The translations under genes were made by a program, and so were the position numbers. From positions 4,836,001-4,900,000 of the forward strand of contig NC_061467.1 in the NCBI RefSeq assembly GCF_022581195.2: a stretch of DNA of 64,000 bases, read 5' to 3'. The stretch is from Helicoverpa zea (lineage: Eukaryota; Arthropoda; Insecta; Lepidoptera; Noctuidae). The notes beneath the pieces are model-generated. The model was not told the DNA's origin, searched no databases, and was given only the letters and a program-made list of their open reading frames with translations. Shown here in pieces: positions 46,152 to 58,019 of the stretch; the stretch's first letter is position 1, and each line of letters starts with the position of its first letter.

Positions 46152-46780
46152 GTCGTTAGGCTGAGTGCACATTACGGCCTGCCCTAGTGCAGCACGCCCT
46201 AGTGGCCCCAAGAGTCAGCTTCATTGTCTATGGAAGAGCAACAGGCTTGCAGTTTCTTTAACGATTATGTAATTTTTGGGTGGTAGCTTTTTTGGAAATT
46301 ACGGTAGTTATGTTTTGGTAATCAGTTAAAGGATAATTAAGGAGGTAGTGGAATAAAACAAAGCAAGCTGACGATGATGCACGGAAAACTTTCCTGTAAA
46401 TTGTAGCACAAAACAAGCCCGATAGTATTTCGATTTAAGTTAGGTTTTTCTATAATGACTCTCTTATACATATTATAATATGGATAAATGAACTGATAGA
46501 GTATCAAATGACAATACATGGATAGGTTTTCTACAGATATGTTAACCTGACTGTGTCATATTACATGAGCTAAAGTTCTCACAGAATAAAGTTAATATAA
46601 AACAAAAGCAGTACCATTTGTTTTAATATTCAACTTTAACATTTGGAAAGTAAGCACTAGACTGTAATATGGTTTTAAAATAGTCTAAAGTACATTTGAG
46701 AGAACAAGTCGTTAGGCGGAGTGCACATTACAGCGTCGCTTGAATGTATCCGCCGCACTACCCCCAAGAGTCGCTTACAT
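46152..46780 (+). repeat. Pair of related direct repeats
   Basis: GTCGTTAGGCTGAGTGCACATTAC at 46152 and GTCGTTAGGCGGAGTGCACA at 46708 start two related segments of about 60-90 bp, both followed by CCCAAGAGTC(A/G)GCTT. About 470 bp of unrelated sequence lies between. They may be the ends of one element or two copies of a short one. Confidence 0.6.
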
Positions 46781-46799
46781 TGTTTTGTTACTCGTATAG

Positions 46800-49700
46800 G
46801 CTTCAATGTATTTTTTAGGTCATGATTTCGTAAGTAATTAAATAGTATTTAGACTATAAAACCTATGTTGAGGAGAACAATGGATATGGGTCAAAAAGTT
46901 CTGTTCATAAAAGTTATTTTAATTTATTTGATGGTTTTTTGTGTGGTAAAAAGCTTTTAATATTAGTTTTATTGGGTGTCGGTTGGTAATATCAAGAGAA
47001 TATATATGCACTGTCTAAGTTCTGACTATGTACTGTCTACTCAACAGCTCTACGTTTGAGTTGCGAAAAGTAGTTTTCTTGGGATGCTAATTAAGCCGCG
47101 GGGAATAGTTATTTTATAATATTACTAAGTATAAAGATTTTCGTGTAAATCATAAGTGAGTAGATAAAAGTTCCGTCGGTAACAATTTGTGTCTAATTGC
47201 CTTCCTGACCTTTTTCACGTACAATAGATGGACTAATAAGAAATATTGCCGGTACTCGATGTACCCTTGTCGAAGTATTACGAGCTATGGGCGGGTTATG
47301 ATGACCGATGGCTTCTTAATGTTATCCCTAGAGGTTTTACACACATAAATAACTTTTTTTCTGGCTCGTAAGTTAAGAAGTGGCTTAGAAAATCTTACTG
47401 TTATAGTTTGGAAAACTTGAATTACCTATGTTTTATTTGTGATTGGCATTTGCTAACATCGACGAGGAGTATAAAGTATCATACTTAGTTGTGAATATAA
47501 TTAATTGTTAACTAGAATTGAAATAAATACAAATACATATGGAACTAATAAATGAGCGCACCAAAGTAAATTACTTTTATAATATTATCTATGATCTAGG
47601 CAAAGCAAATATATTTTCCACTACTGCATATTTTAATTGAATTCATTTAATTTAATGACACATAGTCTGATATTTCTTCCAAGAACTCTGTAATTCTAAA
47701 AGGCAGCAAATATTTTTCCTACATAATTCTTAGATATAATCAACGTTATTCTGTTGTTATTGTGTATACAAAATATAATAAGAGGAAGAATCCATTAGCG
47801 ACAGAATGGGGTCGGCCGTAAAAATGTTGATAACGGTAATAAATGTCGTGATTGGTGCTCTTTCAATATACGCTTGACGGTAATGGCTCATTTACACCAG
47901 CTTGGCACTCTGACTTTGCCTGCATGTGGAAACTGTCCGGTGACTTTCTATTGTTTCAAAGTCGAAGCGCCTTTGGCAAGGTGAAGCTTCTCAAGCAAGT
48001 GGGACTAGGTACTTAAATTGTTTTACTTAGAGCAATTTGACCATGCAAATTGAGTAAATATCGTTAAAAATATGCCAATGAAAGGACCATAGGAAAAAAG
48101 AGACCATAGCAAAGAATATAATAAAAAAAATTCATTGGCATATCTAAATAGTTACTTTTACTGAGTAAAATTTAGAGTAGTTTGGTACCTATATAACACA
48201 AGCAAACACTAGCTTCCATCCAGATAATTGGAAAAAGCACTGTTTTTTCCGCGAATATTTATTAATGCAATGGTTTTCCCAATATTCAGAGCAAATATTT
48301 GAACAAAACGAATGAAAAATGTTTTCATTTTGTAATTAAAACGTTTTGCGTTTGTTTTCAATTGTGTTTCGATAAACAAGTGAACACGTTTTAGATAGCA
48401 TTGTTTGTCAAAGTTTTGGTAAATGTACCTACATATTATGTCGGAATTTGCTCTGCGAAGAGTATGTATCTTAATTTTTAACGGTTAAATGCCCCTTATA
48501 CCATCACAAAACTTGGTAGGCCATAATATAGTTATTTTTATGCCTTGATTAACGGTAGAAATACCTGTGCAGTTGGTTTGTTATGTAAATGTTTAATTTT
48601 ATTAGTTCTATTGTTTCATGAATTGATTGCCTATTATGCCAAAAGTAACTTAATGTAAAGCATCTATTGTGTGAGGCTTATATAAGCTTGTTGTCTCCAA
48701 ACCTAGTATATTTATGGCATTTATTCCATGGTAGTTTTATGGAGAATAAGTAGCAAAGTTGCGGATTTATCACCAAAAGCAGCATTAAATAACAATATCT
48801 TATTAAGAAATATTGTCTTTCCATAAAAGTTTTTCATAGTTTAATGTGTGTTATTGTGCGCGTAAAGATTATGATTTTTGTTGATGCTCCCCGATTTTGT
48901 TTTATTTATGACGGCATTGTTGGAGTAGCGCCTGCATAACTAGATTGATTTTTTGGACGGAATGAGTATTTTGACGAAAAATCTTTTTTTGTTGGACGAT
49001 AAAAATTGTGTTTGATCATATAGAGATGTACCTATATACTTAGCATAATTTGAATTAGTGACATTTCAAATTGATTGAATTCAAGCGTTTCATTTAACAA
49101 AAGCTTTAATTTAAAGCCTTAAAATAACTTTACCGAAAATAATAAATCAATACCTCCACTATCTGCTTTATCTAAAGTCACCGATATATCGGTGAGGTTT
49201 ATAAACCTTCATCATTTTCAAGAAACAGCCTTCATCTCAATATAGACCGACCTTATTAACCTAGACACAACCTCTAACCCGGAGTCTCAGTTTCAACTAA
49301 ATTACAACACCGATATTATTACTGAGACCTTATATTTCCCTATTAAACTTGCTCACTGAATTTAAAACTTTAGGAGTGAGTAGTAAGGTTCGATTTTGAA
49401 TGTGATGCATATGCAATAAGTTGGAGTAAAAAGCCGTAATGCATTACCATAGCCGATGGGTTGAAAGTAAGGCGGTGTGCAGATAGGGTGCGTTGTCACG
49501 GGGTGACACGCTCGGCAAATAGGGGGTTGTTCCGCTAGTGGTATTAGCCTTTGTGCACATAGCAGGCGCGTCACGAGATAAAATTTAGGAACATTTCGTA
49601 GCCCACATCGGTTTTGGTTATAGAATCAATGAATCACATCAAATGAATCTATTTTGCAAGGGCAGGTAGTACGGGAGAGAATGTTTGCATGGATTTTTGT

Positions 49701-52700
49701 TGGTATGTATTTGCGGAATTTTATAAATTGACTGGATAGATGAATAGATTTTTCTTGTATTGGTTGGATTTCTTCTAGTTTTAGAGAGAAAATAATGATG
49801 TGAACATTAAAGACGTAAATATAGATTAATTTAATTTAGCGTACCTATCATAAAAATGCTAAAAGTAAAAACATACTTAACAGTCAGTCAATAAAAGTGA
49901 GTATTACCATCCACCTAGGTAGTTTTATATTTTCTTAGGTATTCTAGAGCTGAGCAGAGTTTTACGAGTGGAGGAGGTTCGAATCAAGAGACACTTTACT
50001 GCTCAGGGCACTCTAGAGAGAGGTCTTAGAGTACCGCCGGGTGGGGTAGAAGATTCGCGATTTAGGGCATTAAGATATTGCCAATGTTTTGCGAAAACCT
50101 ATTTGATTTCGTCTTGCCAATGAGCTATGTGGTTTTGTGAGTAGGCAATTTGATATTGTCTCTAAGAGTGGTTGTTGTTACCAAGTATTGGAAAGACATT
50201 GTTACAAGCTAAAGACGACCAAAACTCGGTTTGATAGGCAATGTTTAAAGATAAATAGACAATAATCCATGTATCTTTTTTTTGTAACCAAACTGATGTC
50301 TATGCGTTCTACGTTTTTTTAAGAACATAGTTTTTATTATGTAAGTTCTTAAAAGTTGTTCATCTTGTCGAAAAAATTAAAGCTTGTAAGAACAAGCACT
50401 CGACGTAACTTGTAGACATTAAACAGAAATTTTCTGAACAATATTTTGGTGAATAAGAGTTGTCAAGTTGGGATTTGAATGGAAATTGAAAAACTTTTAT
50501 CCCTTAGCGGGCATTACAAGCGTTTTAAACAGATTCCAAGATTTATCTGTTCCGGAGTATGCATTCGTTTATTTGATAAGAATAAGTGAGAAGGAAGGGG
50601 GATAGACTGTTGAGTATTGTGATAGTTAAAACTATTGTTCATACGAGAATATAAAGAAGTGTTAGAATTTTTTTTGAAAAAGTTCATACTTACCGTGAAC
50701 ATAAACAATCCCATTCTGCAACTTTATGTGGTCACATATTTTATTTTGTCGACAAATAACTATGTGAACCCATAAAGCTTCCATTACATACAATTAAATA
50801 TTTACACAGTATTCCCATTATTCATTATATAATTTTATTCCTTCTGTATTTATAAATAATTCTTTGTTGATCAGAATAAGGAAACCCGTGCTATCAAAGC
50901 AATAACATGTACAAAAGGAATTATTACTTTCATCCTTTTTGACATCGACGAATTCGAAAAAGGCACAAAGCTCGTTCTTTCCCAATTAAATAATAATTTC
51001 CATTATTTGGACACAGACGCGGCGGCGGGGTGCACCTCAGTCGGAGAGCACAACAGGTACAATCAATATTTCCGGGCGCCCGAGGGGAGGCCTAGCAAAC
51101 AGACGGACGAATGCTTAGAAGCGACACTCTGCCTTTTCAATTATGCGCCCCTGGAATTTACCCAAACGCGAATACTAAAACAAGTCTATTCAAATCTGAT
51201 GTACTGCGAGTTCTTTGATTATGTATCCACCAGCTAGCAACGCAAATATATTTATCTTTTGTTTTGGTAGGATAAATTCGGCAGCGAGTAAAGTGCTAGG
51301 TTAACAGCTCCAATTGTCCCAAATAGACCAAACCGGCACGCCCAATATCGGCAAGCAATTACTTCGGCGACGACAACTTGCTGCTACCTGTTGATAGTTT
51401 CGTGGGAAGCCCCAATCAGAAAGAGAGATAATCCGGCGATGATACAATGTGATTCAATCGTATTATCATAATAGCCTCTTTAAGTTGCTAGCTCTGTCAT
51501 TCGAGCGTCCGCTGTAATCCGTCTGGAGAAGAGTTGGAATTGAAGAGCCTCAGGAAAAATACGCTTATGTACCCTTCTGTGGAGGGTTCATAACTCGTTG
51601 GGACAAGGGTAACGTTTACTTATCGACGTGGAAAAGGTTCCATAATACATTTCGTCGCGTTCCGCGTTTCGTTGGAAGGGCGAACTTTTTATTTGTTCCG
51701 CAGACGTGCCGCGGCAAGCGGTGCACCCGCCATTGTAAATTTTGCGGAAACAGTTTTTTCGGTTGGAATTTCGTAATTGGTATATTGAGCGGGTTTATGG
51801 CGAATATGTCTTTTGCGAATGTACGTCATGCATGCGCTTATATAAATTACGTTGGAACATTTCAACGTTGGAAGACACACGGAATTCTCAATGTTTTTAA
51901 ATTCTAGAGTGCTCTTATTTACATAAGTTATTCTGTAGTAACTTAAAATAAGAACTCACTTGACATCTGTAGCGCAGGTCTCTGAACTGAGCTTAGACAT
52001 CTAATCTGTTGTTTAAATAAACAAAAGATTTTAGCACCGAGATTCATGAATACAGAATAAATTCAATTAGATAGGTACTCCATTACCATATTACTTCACT
52101 TGACGCGGAGACCGTTTGAGAGCATTTAAATTGTAAACAATATACATTTTGCGGTGAAGTACTAGCACTCAATAACAATATTGGTAATTATATCACATCC
52201 AAGTGACTGATCACAGGCAATTTACATAGAAGCTCGCAAATTGGTTTCGTATTTCTCTACTAAATTAGAGAAACCGCTTGCTTGTGCTTAACAAATAATT
52301 ATAAGGGAATCTCGGCATATCTTTGCATAGGATATTTACATAAGCGTTTTGAATCTATTTCTGTAATGAAAATCCTTTATATTCCTTAGTTATAAATGCA
52401 AGGAAAACCTAATCATGTTGTGCTACTTACCGGAATCATTTATTAGATAGATTAAATGGTTTTGACTCTTAAACGAGGACCACCAAAAAATGTTTTTCTT
52501 AGTTTCGGCTGTCTGTTTTCTGGATGTAATTTTTACAATAAGCTAGTTTAAATGCGCTGAATGTTGAGGAACACGGGCAAGGCTACTGGGAATAGCTAGT
52601 TTTACGTAAATATCTTTAATTGACCCATTTTCATTGGTCTCTAGTGGGCTCGATAACATGAAATTACGGCGGTTAATTAGTCCTCTAATTTGTTCGGGAT

Positions 52701-54095
52701 CTTTCGGAATGTTATCTTTTACATAAATAAGGGAAATCGAAACGGTTGGTGCTTAGAATTTGGGGTATCTTTTGATTAATGGCCCACAAAATTGGGAGAT
52801 TTATTGTTTTAACATTTAAAACTGGTGTATAATGTTGCTTTAGATAGAGGGGGCGGGAGAGTGGAAAAGAAAGCAAATAGAAGGGAAGCAATTACGGATA
52901 CCTGCTTCAAAAGGATCTTGTTATCGTGCCTTTGTATTTTTGTGATGTGGAGCTTAGTAGCTGTTGTAATGGAGGGCTATTTGTTATGGACAAAAAAAAC
53001 GAAATATTAGATAGTTAATTTCAATTAGTTAGAGTCCAAAGGTATTTGGGCTGCTGTGTGAATAATTATTGATAAGTCTTTAAAACTGCTATACTAATCC
53101 TTGTAAACTGTAATTACCCACAATGATGAATAATATAGCTACACAATTGCACTCCACTTAAATAATAAACCATGAGCGACGATTTCCCAGTAATGTCATA
53201 CATTGTTCATTCACAATACACTGTGAATGAAGCGCACTTATAAACGCAGAGATGGATGGCATATTTTGCATCACAACCGCAGCCGAGAGTGAGTGACGTC
53301 ATGATGTGACATACGTCACCGAGCAGGGACACCGCAGCCGATGTATTATTGAAAAAGAAATTCTCCAACAATTTATTTTGAACAAAAAATATACGAAAAT
53401 GTTCAACGAAAGAGAGCCTCGGTCAAAAGGGTTTAATACGAAGGAGATTGATTGATACAATTGTATGAATATCTAAGGGTTACCTTTAGTATTCTATATG
53501 CATGACTTAGTTACATTTTTAGATCGACAGATATGTGAGGAAAGTAAAGCGATACATTGTAGAATTAGGAAACATGAAGACCACTCGAATTGACTTCGAG
53601 CCATGCACTGTCGTTCACTGTGATGTCTCGATTCAACTTTTCTCTGGTGAAGACTCGTACTTTGCCATACAAAAGGTGATAGATACTCGCTATTAAAAGG
53701 CAGCATCTTAATAGCGAAAAAAGATATTCCAGAATATTCTCTAGTTACAAATTCGATCTGCCCAGTGAACATAGCAAGATCTGAAACCGCAGCCACAATC
53801 ATGACGTCATCAAATCGGATTGCCACAATCAACAATAATGTTTAATACGATGCACTGAAGCAATCACGTTTATACATAGGTAATACTGAAGTTATAGGAT
53901 ATGGCTGCGCGTGGTTTGAGGTTGGAGGTCAAGCCGAACCTTCTTAGTGGTTTGCTGGTGATAATTGTGAGGTTACGTCCCATTAATCTACCATAGACCA
54001 TACACAGATTACAGCTTATGTGTGGCAACTGCACTAAGATTATGTGATGAATTTACATCAAAATGTAACATGTTTCGAAGTACGACATATACGTT
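46800..54095. other. Long non-coding stretch
   Basis: No gene or named element supported. A moderately GC-rich block is at about 51.0-51.2 kb. At 53.29-53.33 kb two CRE-like sites lie close together (TGACGTCATGATGTGACATACGTCAC), and another TGACGTCA is at about 53.80 kb. All ORFs are short and without domains. Confidence 0.4.
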
Positions 54096-54099
54096 ATTT

Positions 54100-54410
54100 T
54101 TTGCCACCCCTTTTTTTATGGGAAATCATCAAATGATCCCGCTGTGTGTTGGCAGCTTGAGGGAGTGTTAGACTGTCAGAATCTTACTGAACCCATCATG
54201 TTTCTTCTTATGCCCTTTATGTACCAGGGCCAGGGTAACTCTGTAGAACAATCCCGCAGCCCATATTTTTACCACAATAATGTCATAACCACGTGTTCAA
54301 TTTCACCAATGATTTCAAAGACCCGATGTTTACTCGTAAGTCAGGTCTAAATCGCTTTGTAGACCTATAGAAATTTCACAAAGCAGCCAAAACTCTGATT
54401 GCTGGCGTGG
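54100..54410 (+). repeat. Fragments of two retroposons seen elsewhere in the window
   Basis: 54.10-54.27 kb repeats the motif order of 45.10-45.29 kb (GAGGGAGTGTTAGACTGTCA, TTTATGTACCAGGGCCAGGG, AACAATCCCGCAGCCC). 54.34-54.40 kb matches the body of the SINE at 3.27 kb (AAATCGCTTTGTAGACC, TTTCACAAAGCAGCC). Both are decayed. Confidence 0.65.
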
Positions 54411-55185
54411 TTAATCCTCAGTTCACATAATTTTATCATAGGGCAACACAAACCGACGCACGGGCACAGACGGAGTGCTATGCAAATCCTGAGTGATGTT
54501 GAACGCGTCGCTTGCGGGTTAGACCACATTTTACTCTGACCGCAAACAGTCACATCATGTTTGTGACAGAATACAGCTACGAACTATTTGTTTATATACG
54601 GCGGATTTCTATTACCGATCTATCCGTGGATTTGATTAATAGAGATAGGAATTTCGCATTGACTGTCTGAGGCTCGTGTAAAAATGTTATCTGTAATAAT
54701 GTAACTTCCGTATCCAACATTCTATCTCAGAATTCTAAAGTTAGCCCCATAGATATAATGTTAAATTCCTTTATCTAGTACCTAATCAAATCAACAGATA
54801 GATAGAATATGGTTTACGGCCGTTAGTACCTAAGCAAATCAAAATTGCAATCCGCAGATAGCGGTTATGTTTTGGACTCAAGAAATGATACTGGCTTATA
54901 AGCATCATTAGCAGAGCTGCCAAAAATGTTTTTTCGAACATCAGGATGCATAAATGAATTTAGGTCATCCGCGCTTCTTAAATAGCTTGACCTTATATTT
55001 TATGCAGGGAATTTTAAATGGGGAAATTTAAGCCTGTCTTTCTTTCAGAATGGGGGCACTTCTTGGTATAAATGGTACTATTATTTTCAGCAAAGTTGAT
55101 CTAAACAAATCTGCTCTTTATAAAAGGCCCTTCTTTCCTTTGATGCCTTAGTTGTTGTCTTCATACAAAAAACCTAACACCTGCA

Positions 55186-55260
55186 CTTACCACAAAACAC
55201 TTAAAGTTTCGCCGCCCAAACTCGCGAGTAACACTATCCTCGGAGCGGCAATTTAAACTC
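55186..55260 (-). promoter_or_regulatory. Possible non-coding first exon on the minus strand
   Basis: Minus-strand sequence GTTTGGGCGGCGAAACTTTA...GTTTTGTG ends in a perfect donor GTAAGTG (from 55190). It is locally GC-rich and has no long frame. No partner exon was identified, so this is weak. Confidence 0.2.
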
Positions 55261-55778
55261 AACTATAGATTGAAAGATTGCTAGGAAGTAGGAAATATCG
55301 ACAGGTAGCTGATTCATCGCTTACAAGCACTATTAAAAGTTCACTGTTTCCGTGAAGTTTTCAAACTTAGCCGGCGTTGTATTATGAACACACTGTTACA
55401 ATATAATAGAGATAGGAAAATAGTTTCGCTTCATACTTTCCCATTAGGTGTTGAGAGACTCAAAAACTATTTACGTATAAGAAGTCTATCGTTTTTTAAG
55501 TGCTAAAACTTGGGATGCTTATGGTTAACAGTATCGCTATACTATACTACGGTTATGTCTAACTCATTTCTTCGTCTAGTTCTTTCTATTGGCTTTTGGC
55601 GCGATTTGATTGATTTAATGATAATTGGCAAAAAAATGTACCTAAGTACCTAGTTCTGGGTTTCGATGTATCTTACAGTTGAAGAGACATTTAGAACAGA
55701 ATAAAATAAATCAGTCCCAAATCGGTATCCGTATCTTCAATATTATAGCCGTTTGATTCATTAGAAGTTGGTCGGTGT

Positions 55779-55804
55779 CAGTTGACGCAATTGTACGTCA
55801 ACTG
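55779..55804. repeat. Inverted repeat CAGTTGACG...CGTCAACTG
   Basis: 9-bp perfect arms around an 8-bp spacer CAATTGTA, in a locally GC-richer stretch. It could be a dimeric protein-binding site or a small hairpin. Confidence 0.6.
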
Positions 55805-56636
55805 GACCGACGCGCCCGACAATCACGCCGGTTTAACGTTGCTGTGGTACTCGCTTTGATTGAGGGCCCCACGCTTAGTTTCAATGTTTATTTATAACCA
55901 CGAGCTATACCTAAATAAAGCTGTGTTTTACATTAATACCTACTTAAGAATAGTAACATATCTGCAGCAATGCCAATGTACAAAGTGACACTCTTTTTGA
56001 CAAACATAAAAATAAAAGTCTGTCACATAAATCAAACTACTTTCCGATGCATAAATGCAATCTGTCAACATGTCATTCTATCTAAACATAGACAAATGAA
56101 GATTGTCACTCCCCTATTTTACAATGACAAACGCACCTACAAAAAAAAACTCATTTGAATTTGTACCGTAGATCTTGCGTATAACAGAAACTGGCACAAA
56201 ATTCAAAACATTAAAAAAAAAACTTGTGTTCGAAACTGGCTGTCCATAATTAATTATTATTGTTAAAAGAAAATACCATGAAGGCCGTACATAAAAGGGT
56301 GTTTCGCGTAGTTCGTGCAAATTCTGTGATATTTAGAAATTTCAAATTATTGTCAAATAACTTTGTTTTTTTTTCTAATATCGTCAAAATATAGGTAATC
56401 CTTCAACTTTGTGTAGTTTCTACCTTCCTTTGATAGAAAACAATGGAATTACAATCATGTTAACTTTTCGGAGTGAGATGGTAATGAGAAATTCAACGAT
56501 GGTAATGATTTTGTTTAGTTTCCAGAGGAAAATCGAGAAGTTAAGGTTATGAAAATGAAAAGAATCGACTGATAAAAACTTAGATTTATTTGTATATATT
56601 CAAAAAACTAAATAAAGAAATTAAAATTAGACTTCT

Positions 56637-57497
56637 AAATGATCGGATACTTATGATAATGGTATTTTTCTTGCCTTTTTTAATTTTTTACTTATTTTTC
56701 TACACAATAATCATAATCTTTGAGAATAATGAGACAAAAAATGAGAAGCTTTTATTTTTCTTCTATATGCTAAGAATTAGTATAATATGGAAAAGCGTTA
56801 AGGCCAGGTGGAATACGAGTGAAAGAGTGGAAGATATTAAAGATGGATGGTTGGAAATGGCTGACTTTATTCTTCAATAAGTGTTTGCAAGAGGAAACAA
56901 TACCAGACGAGTGGTGCAATAGTTTCCTGGTGAACATTTTTAAGAACAAGAGTGATGTGTTGGATTGGAACAACTATAGAGGAACAAAGCTAATTTGCTA
57001 ACAAGTGCAGCGGGCCCTACCACCAGTTTCAGTCCGACAGTACCGACAGGTCACAGGAGTAATTTGCGACCCAAGGATGCCTCTTAAATTGAAGAGGAAA
57101 ATATATAAATCTATGATTAGACCTGTCGTCCAGTAGGTATGAATCTGAGTGTTGGCCACTGAAAAAGGGGGATGAGAAGACAGTACATGTAGCAGAAATG
57201 AGAAAGTTGAGATTGATGTGAGGAATGATTACAAGGAAGTCTGAAAGTAGCGCCAGTTACAGAAAAGATGAGAAGTAAGAAGGTTGTCATGGTATGGGCA
57301 TGTAATGAGGAGGAATGATACGCATGCAACAAAGTAGTGCTAGGTATAAATGTAGATGGATGGAGAAGAAGAGGAGGACCTAAGAAAAGATGGATGAATT
57401 GTCTGAAAGATGACACAAAAAAGCAGAAGTCATATTGCGCCGACCCCAAATAAAATTGGGAATAGGGCAAGATAAGCTAAGAATCAGACTACAAAAC
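56637..57497 (+). pseudogene. Truncated RTE-type retrotransposon with 15-bp target duplication
   Basis: The 861-bp insert is flanked by identical 15-bp copies of TAAAATTAGACTTCT (56622-56636 and 57498-57512). Within it, 56.82-57.0 kb reads KWLTLFFNKCLQEETIPDEW then LVNIFKNKSDV...NNYRGTKLI, the start of an RTE reverse transcriptase. After an internal deletion that removes the YADD core, 57.07-57.45 kb reads RMPLKLKRKIYKSMIRPVV and, in shifted frames, SECWPLKKGDEKTVHVAEMR, then GRRGGPKKRWMNCLKDD, the RTE C-terminus. The 3' end GCGCCGACCCCAAATAAAAT then TGGG.ATAGGGCA is typical of lepidopteran RTE tails. The copy is dead (stops, frameshifts, deletion). Confidence 0.85.
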
Positions 57498-57586
57498 TAA
57501 AATTAGACTTCTCGCAATGTAAAAATACTTAAAAAAAAAAACAAAATATGATATCAAAAACAAATGAATTAAAATAACTCAAAGTA

Positions 57587-57954
57587 TTAGAAAATATTTT
57601 CATCGGAATCATCATCACAAAAATTTTGAATTTCTCTCTTTGCGTATACTCCTTCTACCTTTTCTTTGGTATCATGCTCTGGTTCCCTATTGGACATGAC
57701 AAATTTCCCAAAATCGGTCTTAAAAGTTTTGTCAACGGGTTCCTTTTTATCAAGATAAAATTTGCTATTTTCCCAATCAGTCATCTTAATATCAGATAAT
57801 TTTTTGACTTTCGGTGACTGCGGTCCTTTCGAACACTGATCTTCTTTATACTTTTCGGGACCTGCCTTAATTGCTGCATATTCTTTTTTCTTTTGAAGTC
57901 TATCGTGCTCTCGGTTGTGTTTAGTTTTTCTCGGCATTCTTAATTCTTGATCCT
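57587..57954 (-). CDS. Possible 3'-terminal exon of an unknown lysine-rich protein
   Basis: A well-formed acceptor (TTTATTTTCGCAG ending at 57955) opens an uninterrupted frame to a stop at 57587, about 122 residues. The product is highly charged: a basic stretch MPRKTKHNREHDRLQKKKEY then AAIKAGPEKYKED, a middle with KKLSDIKMTDWENSKFYLDK, and an acidic end FCDDDSDENIF. It looks like a nuclear basic region followed by a linker, with no domain I recognise. It lies immediately beside the RTE insertion and may itself be transposon-derived. Its upstream exon was not identified (the codon is split after one base). The unbroken length in AT-rich sequence and the good acceptor favour real coding. Confidence 0.4.
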
Positions 57955-58019
57955 CTGCGAAAATAAATACCTTACACATAAGTAGATTCACAAGTTTATC
58001 AAAGGTAATTTATAACGTA

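Noticed and set aside
57117..57470. Minus-strand ORF of 117 codons
   Set aside because: It is antisense to the RTE retrotransposon C-terminus, which explains its openness.
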